DNA of 64,000 bases from Permianibacter sp046297695 (GCA_046297695.1 JBKBHF010000017.1:10713-74712), one strand, 5' to 3'. Shown: positions 16,247-25,924, counted from the stretch's first letter. A program made the numbers and translations. The notes: generated by a model from the sequence alone, not told the origin.

Positions 16247-17383
16247 TCAATGTGGATGATATTTGTGGCGTTCGCGACGACGCCACCACCAAAAGCTGGC
16301 CAGCAGCCACAGCAGCACCAGCGGCAACGCGACCGCCAGCACCCGCAGCCGGACATCGAACAGGAGTTCATCACTCGGCGTCAGCCGAACCAGCGACCAT
16401 TGACTGTGCGCGAGCGGGCGCAGCATCACATGGTAATCGCCGGCGCGGGACCAGCCAGGTTGGGCCCGGGTCAATTGCGGCACCAGCGGCACCAGCGAGG
16501 CCGGCAAGCGTTCGCTGAGCTTGGCCAGGCGATTACTGGTTTCCAGCGACAAGCGACTGTCGGCGAGCACAATCTGCTCGTCGTTCATCAGCAAGGTCCG
16601 CTCCGGCGCGGCCGTCAGCTTGGCGAGATGTTCCGACAGGAAAGGCAGGCGCACGTCCGCCGACACCGCTCCAATGATATGGCCGGCCTGGCGCACCGGC
16701 GCCACCAGCGGCACCACCCAGCCGGCGCCGGCCGCATCGACATGCGGTTTGCGCCAGCTCGGTTCGTGCTGATCCGCCAACTGACTGACCAGCGAGCGCT
16801 GCGAATCCGGGCCGACAAAACGGGCAAAAAAAGCCGGCAGATCGGCCATGTTGTTGTCGCGCAGCAAGCGCTCGGTACTGCGATAGGGGAACACCCCGAG
16901 CAACGGCGATTGCAGCGAGTTGTAGTAACTCCACTGCAGGGCGCTGTCGGTCAAATGACTGGTCGCCGCCAGCGGAAACAAGGCCCAGATGATTTTGAGT
17001 TCATCCTGAATGGCCGGCGAGCTCGGCTCCGCCGCCAGATAGACATTGCCGATCTGTGCGGTCGGCGTGGTTTGCTGCAGAACATCCAGCGAATAGCCAT
17101 CGGCCGTGGCCGGCAACGCCGGCTGCAGAAACTTCAATAGCGCCGGCGGTTCATTGCCACTGTGCAGCGCCAGATGGGCGCTGTGTTGCAGGCGTTTGAC
17201 GTGATTCTGCAAACCTTCCAGCAAGGTTTCCATGTGCAGCGCCAGCTGCTCGTTCTGCTGGCTGCTGCGCAGCAAGGCCTGCTGTTGCCAATGACGGTGC
17301 AAATGCTGCAGCAACAGCACCGCCAGCAGCGCTGCCGTGAGCAGCGCAGCGGCAATCGCCCGATGCCACACCGTCCGGTTCAT
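16247..17383 (-). CDS. Membrane-anchored Cache-like sensor without output domain
   Basis: The 378 residues have an N-terminal membrane helix (about 9–26), a periplasmic domain of roughly 310 residues and a second helix near the C-terminus (about 346–366) followed by a short basic tail (WWWRRRERHKYHPH). The periplasmic part looks like a dCache ligand-binding domain, with the segments GHIIGAVSADVRLPFLSEHLA and LLMNDEQIVLADSRL typical of that fold. No HAMP, kinase, GGDEF or methyl-accepting domain follows, so it cannot signal in the usual way alone. It lies between rlmB (4-base overlap) and greB. Function unknown. Confidence 0.75.
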   Translation of the reverse strand: MNRTVWHRAIAAALLTAALLAVLLLQHLHRHWQQQALLRSSQQNEQLALHMETLLEGLQNHVKRLQHSAHLALHSGNEPPALLKFLQPALPATADGYSLDVLQQTTPTAQIGNVYLAAEPSSPAIQDELKIIWALFPLAATSHLTDSALQWSYYNSLQSPLLGVFPYRSTERLLRDNNMADLPAFFARFVGPDSQRSLVSQLADQHEPSWRKPHVDAAGAGWVVPLVAPVRQAGHIIGAVSADVRLPFLSEHLAKLTAAPERTLLMNDEQIVLADSRLSLETSNRLAKLSERLPASLVPLVPQLTRAQPGWSRAGDYHVMLRPLAHSQWSLVRLTPSDELLFDVRLRVLAVALPLVLLWLLASFWWWRRRERHKYHPH

Positions 17384-18117
17384 CCGCGTGCGCTCCGTTG
17401 CCGGACAGCTTCAAACAGGCAAACGCCGGTCGCCACCGATACGTTCAGGCTGCTGACCGTGCCGAACATCGGGATATGCACCAGCTGATCACAATGCTCG
17501 CGAGTCAGTCGGCGCATGCCTTCGCCTTCGGCGCCCATCACCAGCGCCAGCGCACCGGTCAATTTGCTTTGGTAAATCGAATCACTGGCTTCACCGGCAG
17601 TGCCGACCACCCAGACATTGCGGTCCTTCAGCAGCCGCAAGGTCCGCGCCAGATTGGTGACGGTGATGAACGGCACCCGTTCGGCGGCGCCGCAGGCGAC
17701 TTTGCGCACGGTCGGGTTGAGCGCTGCCGAGCGATCTTTTGGCGCGATCACGGCGTGCACACCGGCCGCGTCGGCGGTGCGCAAGCAGGCGCCGAGATTG
17801 TGCGGATCGGTGATGCCATCCAGCACCAGCAAAAGCGGCGCATCGAGCCGATCCAGCAATGCGTCCAGATCATCCTCGCGCAGTTGCGGCGCCGGTTTGC
17901 ATTCCGCCACCACGCCTTGATGCACCGCACCGTCGGTCAGCTGATCGAGCGCCTTGCGATCACGGCGGGCAATGCTGACATCGAGCGCTTCGGCGCGGCG
18001 CAGCACCGCCTGTAATTTGTGATCGTCTCGGCCATCGAGGACATACAGCCGGATGATGCGTTCCGGTGCCGCTTCAAGCAGCGAGCTGACCGCGTGCACA
18101 CCAAAAATTCGTTCCAC
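17380..18117 (-). CDS. rlmB: 23S rRNA (guanosine-2'-O-)-methyltransferase RlmB
   Basis: SpoU-family enzyme that methylates the ribose of G2251 in 23S rRNA using S-adenosylmethionine. The 245 residues have the N-terminal substrate-binding domain (MERIFGVHAVSSLLEAAPER) and the knotted SPOUT domain with DGITDPHNLGACLRTADAAG and the C-terminal LNVSVATGVCLFEAVRQR. It follows rnr by 27 bases, as in E. coli. Confidence 0.97.
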   Translation of the reverse strand: MERIFGVHAVSSLLEAAPERIIRLYVLDGRDDHKLQAVLRRAEALDVSIARRDRKALDQLTDGAVHQGVVAECKPAPQLREDDLDALLDRLDAPLLLVLDGITDPHNLGACLRTADAAGVHAVIAPKDRSAALNPTVRKVACGAAERVPFITVTNLARTLRLLKDRNVWVVGTAGEASDSIYQSKLTGALALVMGAEGEGMRRLTREHCDQLVHIPMFGTVSSLNVSVATGVCLFEAVRQRSARG

Positions 18118-18144
18118 CTGGATTCTCCGTCAGATCTGCGCCAT

Positions 18145-20742
18145 TCAGCGCCGACCCCGTTTTTTCTGTTTGCGTACCGCACTCGGGGCCTTGCCGGCTT
18201 TTTTGCCACGCGTGCTGTCGCCGATTTGCCTGCTGGACCGCGTATCGGCCCTGCTCGGTCGGCTCGACCCGGCACTGTCTTTTCCGGCGCGGCTTTTGCC
18301 GGCGCTGGTGCGCGGCGCCCGAGAGGCCGCGCCGTCACGTTCGGCTTCCTGCGGCGCCGCTTTGCGGGGTCGGCCGGCATCGCTGCCGCGACCGCTTTCG
18401 CGCTGAATTTTCTCCGGCACCGGGCCGCCACCGTCGCGCGCCAAGGCTTTGCGAATGGCTGCCATGCGCCGGGCTTTCATTTCGGCATCGCTCGGCTCGG
18501 CGTCACCGCCGCGCGTGCGACGACTGCCGGCGCGCTGGCCTGCCGGTTCGCGTGCCCGCTCGATGAACTGGAAATCGATCTTGCGCTGCTCGAGATCGAC
18601 ATCGGCAACCCGCACCTGTATCCGATCACCAAGCGCAAAACGCTCACCACTGCGCTCACCGGTCAGGGTCTGATGGGCCGCATCAAAATGGTAATAATCG
18701 TTGCGCAGGCTGCTGATATGCACCAGGCCTTCGACGAAGATTTCCTCCAGCTCGACGAACAGACCGAAACCGACCACCGCCGTCACCCGGCCGACAAAAC
18801 GCTCGCCGAGCTTGTCGCGCATGTATTCGCATTTGAGCCAGGAAGTGACATCGCGACTGGCTTCGTCGGCGCGCCGCTCGGTCATCGAGTTCTGACTGCC
18901 TACCGCCGCCAGCGTAGCCGGATCGTAGCGGACGGCGCCGTCGTTACCGACCATCGCCTTGTCGCTGGCAGCGAGAATGGCCTTGATACCGCGGTGCACG
19001 ACCAGATCCGGATAGCGCCGGATCGGCGAGGTGAAATGCGCATACGCAGTCAGCGCCAGGCCGAAATGCGGTTCCATGTCCGGCTGATAGACCGCTTGCG
19101 TCAACGACCGCAGCAACAGCACCTGTATGGTATCGGCATCCGGCCGTTCGGCGATGCGCGCCATCAGCTGGGCATAATCCTTTGGCGTCGGCTCTGCGCC
19201 ACCACCGAGGCGCAAACCCAGTACCGCCAACTGTTCACGCAGCATTTCCAGTTTGCGCAGATTCGGTCCCTGGTGGACACGGAACAGCGTCGGCATGTCG
19301 TGTTTGTTGAGGAAGCGCGCAGCCGCGACATTGGCGAGGATCATGCATTCTTCGATCAAGCGATGCGCATCGTTGCGCAGCACCGGGACAATTTTTTCGA
19401 TCTTGCGCTGGTCGTTGAACTGCACCTTGGTTTCGCGGGTGTCGAGTTCGATGGCACCGCGCTGGCGACGCGCATCCGCCAGGGTTTGATACAGCGCCTG
19501 CAGCTCGCGCAGACACGGTAACAACTGCACTTCCTTGTCGCTGGCGGCCGGCTCACCATTGAGCAGCGCCCAGACCCGGGTATACGTGAAGCGCTGCTGC
19601 GAACGCATCACCGCCGGATAGAACCGGTAGCTGGACAGGTTGCCGGCATCCGACACCGTCATCTCGCAGACGAGACACAGCCGGTCGACCTCCGGCTTCA
19701 ACGAACAAAGCCCGTTCGACAACAGCTCCGGCAACATGGGAATGACAAAGCCGGGGAAGTACACCGAGTTGCCGCGGTTCAGCGCTTCGGCATCGAGCGC
19801 GGTGCCCGGCCGGACATAATGACTGACATCGGCAATCGCGACCCACAGCCGCCAGCCGCCGGCTTTCTTGCGCTCGCAATAGACCGCGTCGTCGAAATCC
19901 TTGGCATCTTCGCCGTCGATGGTGACCAGCGGCAGCGCCCGCAGATCGATGCGACCGGCCTTGTCTTCTTCCCGCACCACCGGCGCCAGCGCGGCGATTT
20001 CCTTGTCGACTGCCGGCGGAAACTGGTGCGGCAAATCGAACTGGCGAATCGCCACTTCGATCTCCATGCCGGGTGCCAGATGATCGCCCAGCACTTCCAC
20101 CACTTTGGCGAGTGGCTGGGTCAGCGCCGACACCCGCGGCGCCAGCTCGACCACCACCATCTGGCCATCCTTGGCGCCGAGCTCGTCACCGGGCGGGACA
20201 ATGAATTCCTGGCTGATGCGCGGATCGCTGGCCTTGACGAAGGCCACGCCACGCTGACGGAAATAGCGGCCGACGACATGGCGCGCTTCGGCGCCAAGCA
20301 CTTCGACAATCAGCGCCTCGATGCGGCCGCGGCGATCACGCCCTTGCGCCGCCACCAGCACCCGATCGCCGTGCAGGGCTTTGCGCATTTCCCGCTCGGA
20401 CAGCACCCAGTCGTCGCCGCCTTCGTCGAGGATGACAAATCCGAAACCATCGCGATGGCCTTCGACCCGGCCGGCCTTGACATCCATCTTGCCGGGCAGG
20501 CACCAGAGACCGCGCCGGTTCTGCACCAGCTGGCCATCGCGGGCCATTGCCCGCAGCCGGCGCTCGAGCGCGATTTCATGCTCTTCGCTAAAAAGGCCGA
20601 GGCCGTTCAGGATGGCCGGAAACGGCAGCGGCGCGCCTTTCTCGGTCAGGAACGCCAGGATGAACTCCCGGCTCGGGATGGGGTTGTCGTACTTGGCTTT
20701 TTCCCGCTCGAAATGCGGGTCGGCCGGTGGCTTACGCGCCAT
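18145..20742 (-). CDS. rnr: Ribonuclease R
   Basis: Processive 3'-to-5' exoribonuclease that degrades structured RNA and helps in trans-translation and cold response. From the ATG at 20742 it has 865 residues: an N-terminal helix-turn-helix region, two cold-shock domains, the RNB catalytic domain with the acidic cluster DGEDAKDFDDAV (about 285–296), an S1 domain and a long Lys/Arg/Ser-rich tail (about 740–865) typical of RNase R. Start chosen because MARKPPADPHFEREKAKYDN matches family N-termini; an earlier in-frame codon adds 24 unlikely residues. Confidence 0.97.
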   Translation of the reverse strand: MARKPPADPHFEREKAKYDNPIPSREFILAFLTEKGAPLPFPAILNGLGLFSEEHEIALERRLRAMARDGQLVQNRRGLWCLPGKMDVKAGRVEGHRDGFGFVILDEGGDDWVLSEREMRKALHGDRVLVAAQGRDRRGRIEALIVEVLGAEARHVVGRYFRQRGVAFVKASDPRISQEFIVPPGDELGAKDGQMVVVELAPRVSALTQPLAKVVEVLGDHLAPGMEIEVAIRQFDLPHQFPPAVDKEIAALAPVVREEDKAGRIDLRALPLVTIDGEDAKDFDDAVYCERKKAGGWRLWVAIADVSHYVRPGTALDAEALNRGNSVYFPGFVIPMLPELLSNGLCSLKPEVDRLCLVCEMTVSDAGNLSSYRFYPAVMRSQQRFTYTRVWALLNGEPAASDKEVQLLPCLRELQALYQTLADARRQRGAIELDTRETKVQFNDQRKIEKIVPVLRNDAHRLIEECMILANVAAARFLNKHDMPTLFRVHQGPNLRKLEMLREQLAVLGLRLGGGAEPTPKDYAQLMARIAERPDADTIQVLLLRSLTQAVYQPDMEPHFGLALTAYAHFTSPIRRYPDLVVHRGIKAILAASDKAMVGNDGAVRYDPATLAAVGSQNSMTERRADEASRDVTSWLKCEYMRDKLGERFVGRVTAVVGFGLFVELEEIFVEGLVHISSLRNDYYHFDAAHQTLTGERSGERFALGDRIQVRVADVDLEQRKIDFQFIERAREPAGQRAGSRRTRGGDAEPSDAEMKARRMAAIRKALARDGGGPVPEKIQRESGRGSDAGRPRKAAPQEAERDGAASRAPRTSAGKSRAGKDSAGSSRPSRADTRSSRQIGDSTRGKKAGKAPSAVRKQKKRGRR

Positions 20743-20856
20743 GGAATTTCCGTCTCGGTTTGCAGCTACCGACAAGTGTAAAGGCTGGCGGCGCTTGCGT
20801 CGCCGCTTCTGCACGTGCGAGCCAAATTGGCTGCCGGAAAATTCGCTTTGGAGGGT

Positions 20857-20885
20857 TTGACAAGGTAGGGGGCCATCGGTATAGT
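20857..20885 (+). promoter_or_regulatory. Sigma-70 promoter of tRNA-Leu
   Basis: A perfect -35 TTGACA (20857–20862), a 17-base spacer and TATAGT (20880–20885) lie just ahead of the tRNA. The discriminator GCGCGGCC is GC-rich, as in stable-RNA promoters under stringent control. Confidence 0.88.
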
Positions 20886-20898
20886 GCGCGGCCTCTGT

Positions 20899-20983
20899 GC
20901 CGAGGTGGCGGAATTGGTAGACGCACCAGTTTCAGGTACTGGCGGGGCGACCCGTGGAGGTTCGAGTCCTCTTCTCGGCACCA
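20899..20983 (+). tRNA. tRNA-Leu (anticodon CAG)
   Basis: An 85-base class II tRNA with encoded CCA. The acceptor stem GCCGAGG pairs with TCTCGGC plus discriminator A. The anticodon stem CCAGT/ACTGG encloses TTCAGGT, so the anticodon is CAG, decoding CUG. A long variable arm and the T-arm GGTTCGAGTCC follow. It is a single tRNA between rnr and a phospholipase gene, with its own strong promoter and terminator. Confidence 0.97.
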
Positions 20984-20993
20984 CTATCAAACA

Positions 20994-21021
20994 AAAACCC
21001 AGCGAAACCGCTGGGTTTTTT
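20994..21021 (+). terminator. Terminator of tRNA-Leu
   Basis: AACCCAGCG–AAAC–CGCTGGGTT stem followed by a run of T, 12 bases past the tRNA CCA end. It separates the tRNA from the downstream phospholipase gene. Confidence 0.88.
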
Positions 21022-21107
21022 GTTTTCTGCGTCTGCCGCCCCGGCCACTGCCGGTGCCGCTGTACGCTGCTACAATCGGCGCCACTGTCCGTTGCCAGAC
21101 CCGTTCC

Positions 21108-23327
21108 GTGCGCGCCGCCCGTTTGTTCGTCACCCGACTGCTTGTTGCCTCGGTCTCGTTGGCCTTGCTGACCGGCCTCGGTGCCGCTGCCGCCAATGCC
21201 GCCGAGCGGCCGAAAGTAGGGTTGGCGTTGTCCGGTGGCGGTGCCCGGGGCGCCGCCCATATCGGCGTCATTCGCGAACTCGAAGCACGCGGCATTCCGA
21301 TCGACTGCATCGCCGGCACCAGCATGGGCGCCGTGGTCGGCGGTCTTTACGCCGCCGGCTATGCCATCGACGAGATCGACGCCATTTACCGCCAGCTCGA
21401 TTGGAGCAGCGGCTTCCGCGACAAACCGCAACGCGGCGACCTGAGCTTCCGCCGCAAGCAGGATGACCGCCGCTACCTGGTCGATCTCGACATCGGCTTC
21501 CGCGATGGCGAATTTCAGCTGCCACGCGGCCTGCTCGAAGGCCAGAATCTCAATCAGGTACTGAAAACTCTGACCCGACCGGTCGCCACGGTGCATGATT
21601 TTGATCGGCTGGCGGTTCCTTTCCGCGCGGTCGCCGCCGATCTGGAAACCGGCGAAGCGGTGCCGATTGCCAGCGGCGATCTGGCCGATGCCATTCACGC
21701 CAGCATGGCGATCCCCGGCGTCTACAATCCGGTCGAGCGTGACGGCCGCCTGCTGGTCGACGGCGGCGTCGCCGACAACCTGCCGGTGCAGACGGTGCGC
21801 GAGCTCTGCGCCGATATCGTCATTGCGGTCGACGTCGGCTCGCCGCTGCTGAAGCGCAACGAACTCGACTCGGTGGTCGACGTGCTGGATCAGCTCTCGA
21901 CCATCCTGACCCGGCGCAACACCGATGCCAGCATCGCCTCGCTCGATGCCCGCGATCTGCTGATCCGGCCCGATTTGAACGGCATTCTCGCCGGCGATTT
22001 CAGCCAGATTGGCACCGCCATCGATCGCGGTCTCGCGGCAGCGCAGGCCATTCCGCACGCGCTGGCCATGCTGGCCGCTGAAACCGGCAGACAGGCGCCG
22101 CTGCAGCAGGCCCGGCCGGTAACCCAGCCGGTGGTCAACCGCATCACCGTCGACAACAGCAGCGGTCTCGACACCGAGGTCATTCTGGCGCGCGTACGTC
22201 AGCAGCTTGGTGAACCATTCAGCCAAAGCCATCTGCACCGCGATCTGAACGATCTGTACGGCACCGGCCAATTCGGCGTCACCCGCTACCGGCTCGACGG
22301 TGACGACGAAAACGTCGCCTTGCACCTGCAACTGCCGGACAACCCGGTCGGGCCGCACTATTTCCGCTTCGGCGTCGAGCTGGAAGACAATTTCAGCGGC
22401 GACAACCAGTACAACCTGGGCGTTCGCCACACCTACATGCCAGCCAACGGTTACGGCGGCGAATGGCGCAACGAAGCGCAGATGGGCGACAACCCGCGCC
22501 TGTTTACCGAATGGTTCCAGCCGATCTCGCTCGATGGCGCCTGGTTTGTCGGCGCCAGCCTGGAGTGGGAACGGCTGCGGGTACCGGTGGTGGATCTCGA
22601 CAATGAAAAAATCATCACCGAACTGCAATACACGGGCTGGGAATCGCGGCTGAATTTCGGTCGTCAATTCAGCAGCAATGGCCACGGCCTGATTGGTGTT
22701 CGCACCGGCACCGGTGAGCTGGATGAACGCATCGGCTCGACCGATCTGGCGCTACGCAATCTCGACATCGGCGAGTCCTATCTTGAGCTTGGCATCGACA
22801 AGCTCGACCATCGCTACTTCCCGCGCAAAGGCCGGGCCGGCACTTTGACCTATGCCCGCGGTGAACGCGGCCTCGGCGCCGACGAGGCCTACACCAAATG
22901 GACACTGGACTGGATTCAGGTCGCCTCACGCGACCGGCACACGCTCGGTCTGCAACTGCTCGCCGGCAGTTTCATCACCGAGGAAGCGCCGTTTCAGGAA
23001 CAGTTTCAGTTGGGCGGTTTCCAGCGCCTGTCCGGCATCGCCAAGAACAATCTGGTCGGCCCGCATCTGCGCTTCATGAATGTGATCTATCGCTACCGGC
23101 TCGACAACGAGATCAGCGCAACGCTGGACACGCCGGTTTATCTCGGCAGCACGCTGGAATGGGGCAACGTCTGGGACGCGCGCAGCGACATCGACGCGGA
23201 TGACGCGCTGGTTGCCGGCACCCTGTATCTCGGTATCGACACCACCTTTGGTCCGCTGTACCTCGGTTATGGCCGCACCGAAGCCCGTGACGACGCCATC
23301 TACCTGTTTCTCGGCTCACCGTTCTGA
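21108..23327 (+). CDS. PlpD-like patatin autotransporter (type Vd secretion)
   Basis: Outer-membrane protein carrying its own lipase. From the GTG at 21108 it has 739 residues. A signal peptide (hydrophobic 8–25, ending near NAAE) is followed by a patatin domain with GGGARG (43–48), the nucleophile serine in GTSMG (70–74) and the DGG aspartate (218–220). A POTRA-like segment (about 350–410) leads to a C-terminal 16-strand-type beta barrel ending in Phe (LFLGSPF). This order matches Pseudomonas PlpD, which releases a phospholipase A1. The frame is open further upstream, but that part runs through the tRNA and its terminator, so it is excluded. A GTG start without strong Shine-Dalgarno leaves some doubt. 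Confidence 0.9.
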   Translation: MRAARLFVTRLLVASVSLALLTGLGAAAANAAERPKVGLALSGGGARGAAHIGVIRELEARGIPIDCIAGTSMGAVVGGLYAAGYAIDEIDAIYRQLDWSSGFRDKPQRGDLSFRRKQDDRRYLVDLDIGFRDGEFQLPRGLLEGQNLNQVLKTLTRPVATVHDFDRLAVPFRAVAADLETGEAVPIASGDLADAIHASMAIPGVYNPVERDGRLLVDGGVADNLPVQTVRELCADIVIAVDVGSPLLKRNELDSVVDVLDQLSTILTRRNTDASIASLDARDLLIRPDLNGILAGDFSQIGTAIDRGLAAAQAIPHALAMLAAETGRQAPLQQARPVTQPVVNRITVDNSSGLDTEVILARVRQQLGEPFSQSHLHRDLNDLYGTGQFGVTRYRLDGDDENVALHLQLPDNPVGPHYFRFGVELEDNFSGDNQYNLGVRHTYMPANGYGGEWRNEAQMGDNPRLFTEWFQPISLDGAWFVGASLEWERLRVPVVDLDNEKIITELQYTGWESRLNFGRQFSSNGHGLIGVRTGTGELDERIGSTDLALRNLDIGESYLELGIDKLDHRYFPRKGRAGTLTYARGERGLGADEAYTKWTLDWIQVASRDRHTLGLQLLAGSFITEEAPFQEQFQLGGFQRLSGIAKNNLVGPHLRFMNVIYRYRLDNEISATLDTPVYLGSTLEWGNVWDARSDIDADDALVAGTLYLGIDTTFGPLYLGYGRTEARDDAIYLFLGSPF

Positions 23328-23336
23328 ACCGGTGCC

Positions 23337-24509
23337 ATGGCCACGCCCGCTGCCGCCGACCAAACCGAGCCGCCGGTCACCGCACCGGTGCCCGATGCCG
23401 ATGCCTATGCGCGTGGCCGCATCGCGGCCGAGTTTTACCAGCAAGCGTTGGTCGGCCCGATTTTTTATGTGCTGGGCTGTGTGGTCGCCACGCAAAGTTC
23501 AGCGCTGCTGCGACAACAGCTGGGGTTGAGTCTGGGGTTTCCGCTGCTGATGGCGGCTTTGGTGGCGCTGCGCTGGCGCAACAAGCCACCACACGATACC
23601 AGCGCCGTGGCGCCTTATCAGCGCTGGTACAACCGGCACTGGCTGCTGATTCTGCTCGGTTGCGCCAGCTGGTCCGGATTTGCCGCGCTCATTCATTTGC
23701 AGGCGCCGAGCAACAGCACCGCCACCACCGTGGTGACGCTTTGCACGGTGGCCTTCGGCGCGGCCAGCGCCAGCGCGTTTGCGCTGGATTTTTCCCGCAA
23801 CATGCTGGCCATCGGCGTCTTGTTCGTGCCGCAAATCGGCCAGCACCTACTGCGCGATCACCTGTCCGTTGCCGTCACCCTGCTGGTGTTCCTGCTGTAT
23901 CTCACCGCGGCTGGTCGACGCTACAGCCGCACCTTCCGCACCCAGCTTGAACTCGAATACTCGCTGCTGCGCAGCCGCGCCGAAATTCTCCGGCTCAGCG
24001 AAACCGATGCGCTCACCGGTTTGTACAACCGGCGCCGGTTCAACGAGGTGTGGCCGGCACTCTGGCATCAGGCCAGGCGCACGCAGACGCCGCTGACGTT
24101 GGTACTGGCCGATCTGGATCATTTCAAGGCCATCAACGATCGCCATGGTCACCCGTTTGGCGATCGCTGCCTGCAGCATTTTGCCAGCGTGTTGCAGCAG
24201 CATTTCCGCCGGCACAGCGATCATGTGCTGCGGATCGGCGGCGAGGAATTCGCCGTGCTGCTGCCCGGGACAACGCCAGCAGATGCCGAGCAACTGGCAG
24301 AAGCATGCCTGCAGCACCTGCGTCAGCATGTCGTTCAGGACGGCGAGCGGGCCGTTGCACTGGCGGCGAGCTTTGGCATTGCGGCGCTGGTCGCCACCGA
24401 CAACCGGCCAGAAGACAGCTTCAGCCGCGCGGATCGCGCGCTGTACCACGCCAAGGCCACCGGACGCGGTCGTATCGTGCTCGCCGAAGGCACTCAGGCG
24501 CTGCGCTGA
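23337..24509 (+). CDS. Membrane diguanylate cyclase (GGDEF)
   Basis: Makes cyclic di-GMP from two GTP. The 390 residues start with a cytoplasmic leader, then five or so membrane helices (about 38–195) and a C-terminal GGDEF domain (about 215–385). The active-site signature is GGEEF at 301–305, and the inhibitory I-site RxxD (RHSD, 292–295) is present exactly five residues ahead, so product inhibition is expected. The metal-binding DLDHFKAIND is intact. It starts nine bases after the PlpD-like gene. Its stop overlaps the end of the opposite-strand regulator gene by 16 bases. Confidence 0.95.
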   Translation: MATPAAADQTEPPVTAPVPDADAYARGRIAAEFYQQALVGPIFYVLGCVVATQSSALLRQQLGLSLGFPLLMAALVALRWRNKPPHDTSAVAPYQRWYNRHWLLILLGCASWSGFAALIHLQAPSNSTATTVVTLCTVAFGAASASAFALDFSRNMLAIGVLFVPQIGQHLLRDHLSVAVTLLVFLLYLTAAGRRYSRTFRTQLELEYSLLRSRAEILRLSETDALTGLYNRRRFNEVWPALWHQARRTQTPLTLVLADLDHFKAINDRHGHPFGDRCLQHFASVLQQHFRRHSDHVLRIGGEEFAVLLPGTTPADAEQLAEACLQHLRQHVVQDGERAVALAASFGIAALVATDNRPEDSFSRADRALYHAKATGRGRIVLAEGTQALR

Positions 24510-25924
24510 CTCTCGCTCAGCATTTGCTGCGCCAGCTCACCCAGCGTGGCGACCGCCCGCTCGATCGTCGGTGACCAGCTGCCGCCGCAGCTCAGCCGGA
24601 TGAAATGCTCGTATTTGTTCTGCACCGAAAACAAGCGCCCCGGCACGATGCTGATGCCGCGCGCCAGCGCCCGTTGATACAGCTCGAAACCGGATAACTT
24701 GTTGGGCAGTTCAACCCAGGTCACCATGCCGCCTTCCGGGTGCGAGCTTTTGGTGCCCGGTGGAAAACAATGAAAAATCGCCTGTGACAAGCGCTCCTGC
24801 TGGCGCACATACAACTGCCGCAGTTTGCGGACATGGCGCTCGTAGCCACCACCATCGAGAAAGCGCGCGATGGCGCGCTGAGTCAGCATCGGTGACGCCA
24901 GATTGCTGACGTATTTGAGATAGGTGATTTGTTCCTGATAGCGACCCGGCAAAATCCAGCCGACCCGGCAACCCGGTGCCAGCGTTTTCGAGAATGACGT
25001 GCACAGCAACACCCGACCGTCATTGTCATAGTGCTTGGCGGCCGGTGGCCGGCTGCCGGCACTGGCAAACTCGGCGTGTTCGTCGTTTTCGATCAGCGGC
25101 AGATCGTGCTCTTTCAGCAATTGCAGCAGCGCCGCTTTTTTGCTTTCCGACATGCTGGAGCCAAGCGGATTGGAACAGGTCGGCATGGCGAACACGGCCT
25201 TGATCGGCCATTGTTCGAGCGCGAGCTTCAACGCATCCAGACTCATGCCCTCTTTGGCATCGGTCGGGATCTCCAGCGCCTTCATGCCGAGTGACTGAAT
25301 CGCCTGCAGCACACCGTAATAGGTCGGCGACTCGACCGCGATGACATCGCCCGGTTCGGCCACCGCACGAATGGCCAGCAGCATCGCTTCCTGACCGCCG
25401 TTGGTGATGACGATGTCATCGGCACCGCAATCGATGCCAGCCTGCAGCATCAGCCGGGCGATCTGCCGGCGCAGCTCGGCATTGCCGGTCGTGCCTTCGT
25501 AGCGGAACAGGCAATTTGGCTCCTGCCTCAGCACGTCGGTAACGCAGCGGTTCAGCGCCGCCACCGGCAGCAGCTCGGCCGCCGGTTGCGCCGCACCGAG
25601 CGGCACCAGCGACGGATCTTTCAGCGTTTCCAGCACGTCCATGATCATCTCGCCGGTCGAAACTTTCATCGGCCGGCTGGCCGGCTTGGGCAGCCGGGTG
25701 GTCGGCATCGGCGGCGCCTGCCGCGCCTTGACGTAGTAACCGGATTGCGGCCGTGCCTCGATGACACCCTCGTCTTCGAGCAGCTGGTAGGCCTGCACCG
25801 CGGTGCTGACACTGATGCCCTGCTCGGTCGCCAGCTTGCGCACCGACACCAGCCGGTCACCGGGTTCGTAGAGACCGGACTGGATCCGGCTACGGACCGT
25901 TTCCGCAATTTGCTCGTACAGCAC
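24494..25924 (-). CDS. MocR-family regulator (GntR helix-turn-helix fused to aminotransferase)
   Basis: Transcription factor with an N-terminal winged helix of GntR type (VLYEQIAETVRSRIQSGLY, then SVRKLATEQGISVSTAVQAY, about residues 1–70) and a C-terminal PLP-binding aminotransferase fold whose Schiff-base lysine is in SFSKTLAPG. MocR proteins sense amino compounds or vitamin B6 and usually control the divergent gene, here an EamA transporter. With the GTG at 25924, preceded by GAGGGG, it has 476 residues; upstream in-frame codons lie in the operator region. CTGTAC repeats between the two genes are likely binding sites. Confidence 0.93.
   Translation of the reverse strand: MLYEQIAETVRSRIQSGLYEPGDRLVSVRKLATEQGISVSTAVQAYQLLEDEGVIEARPQSGYYVKARQAPPMPTTRLPKPASRPMKVSTGEMIMDVLETLKDPSLVPLGAAQPAAELLPVAALNRCVTDVLRQEPNCLFRYEGTTGNAELRRQIARLMLQAGIDCGADDIVITNGGQEAMLLAIRAVAEPGDVIAVESPTYYGVLQAIQSLGMKALEIPTDAKEGMSLDALKLALEQWPIKAVFAMPTCSNPLGSSMSESKKAALLQLLKEHDLPLIENDEHAEFASAGSRPPAAKHYDNDGRVLLCTSFSKTLAPGCRVGWILPGRYQEQITYLKYVSNLASPMLTQRAIARFLDGGGYERHVRKLRQLYVRQQERLSQAIFHCFPPGTKSSHPEGGMVTWVELPNKLSGFELYQRALARGISIVPGRLFSVQNKYEHFIRLSCGGSWSPTIERAVATLGELAQQMLSESQRSA

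Noticed and set aside
20766..22685. A frame of about 639 codons antisense to the PlpD-like gene
   Set aside because: It crosses the tRNA and its terminator and looks like a reverse-frame shadow of a strongly recognised protein.
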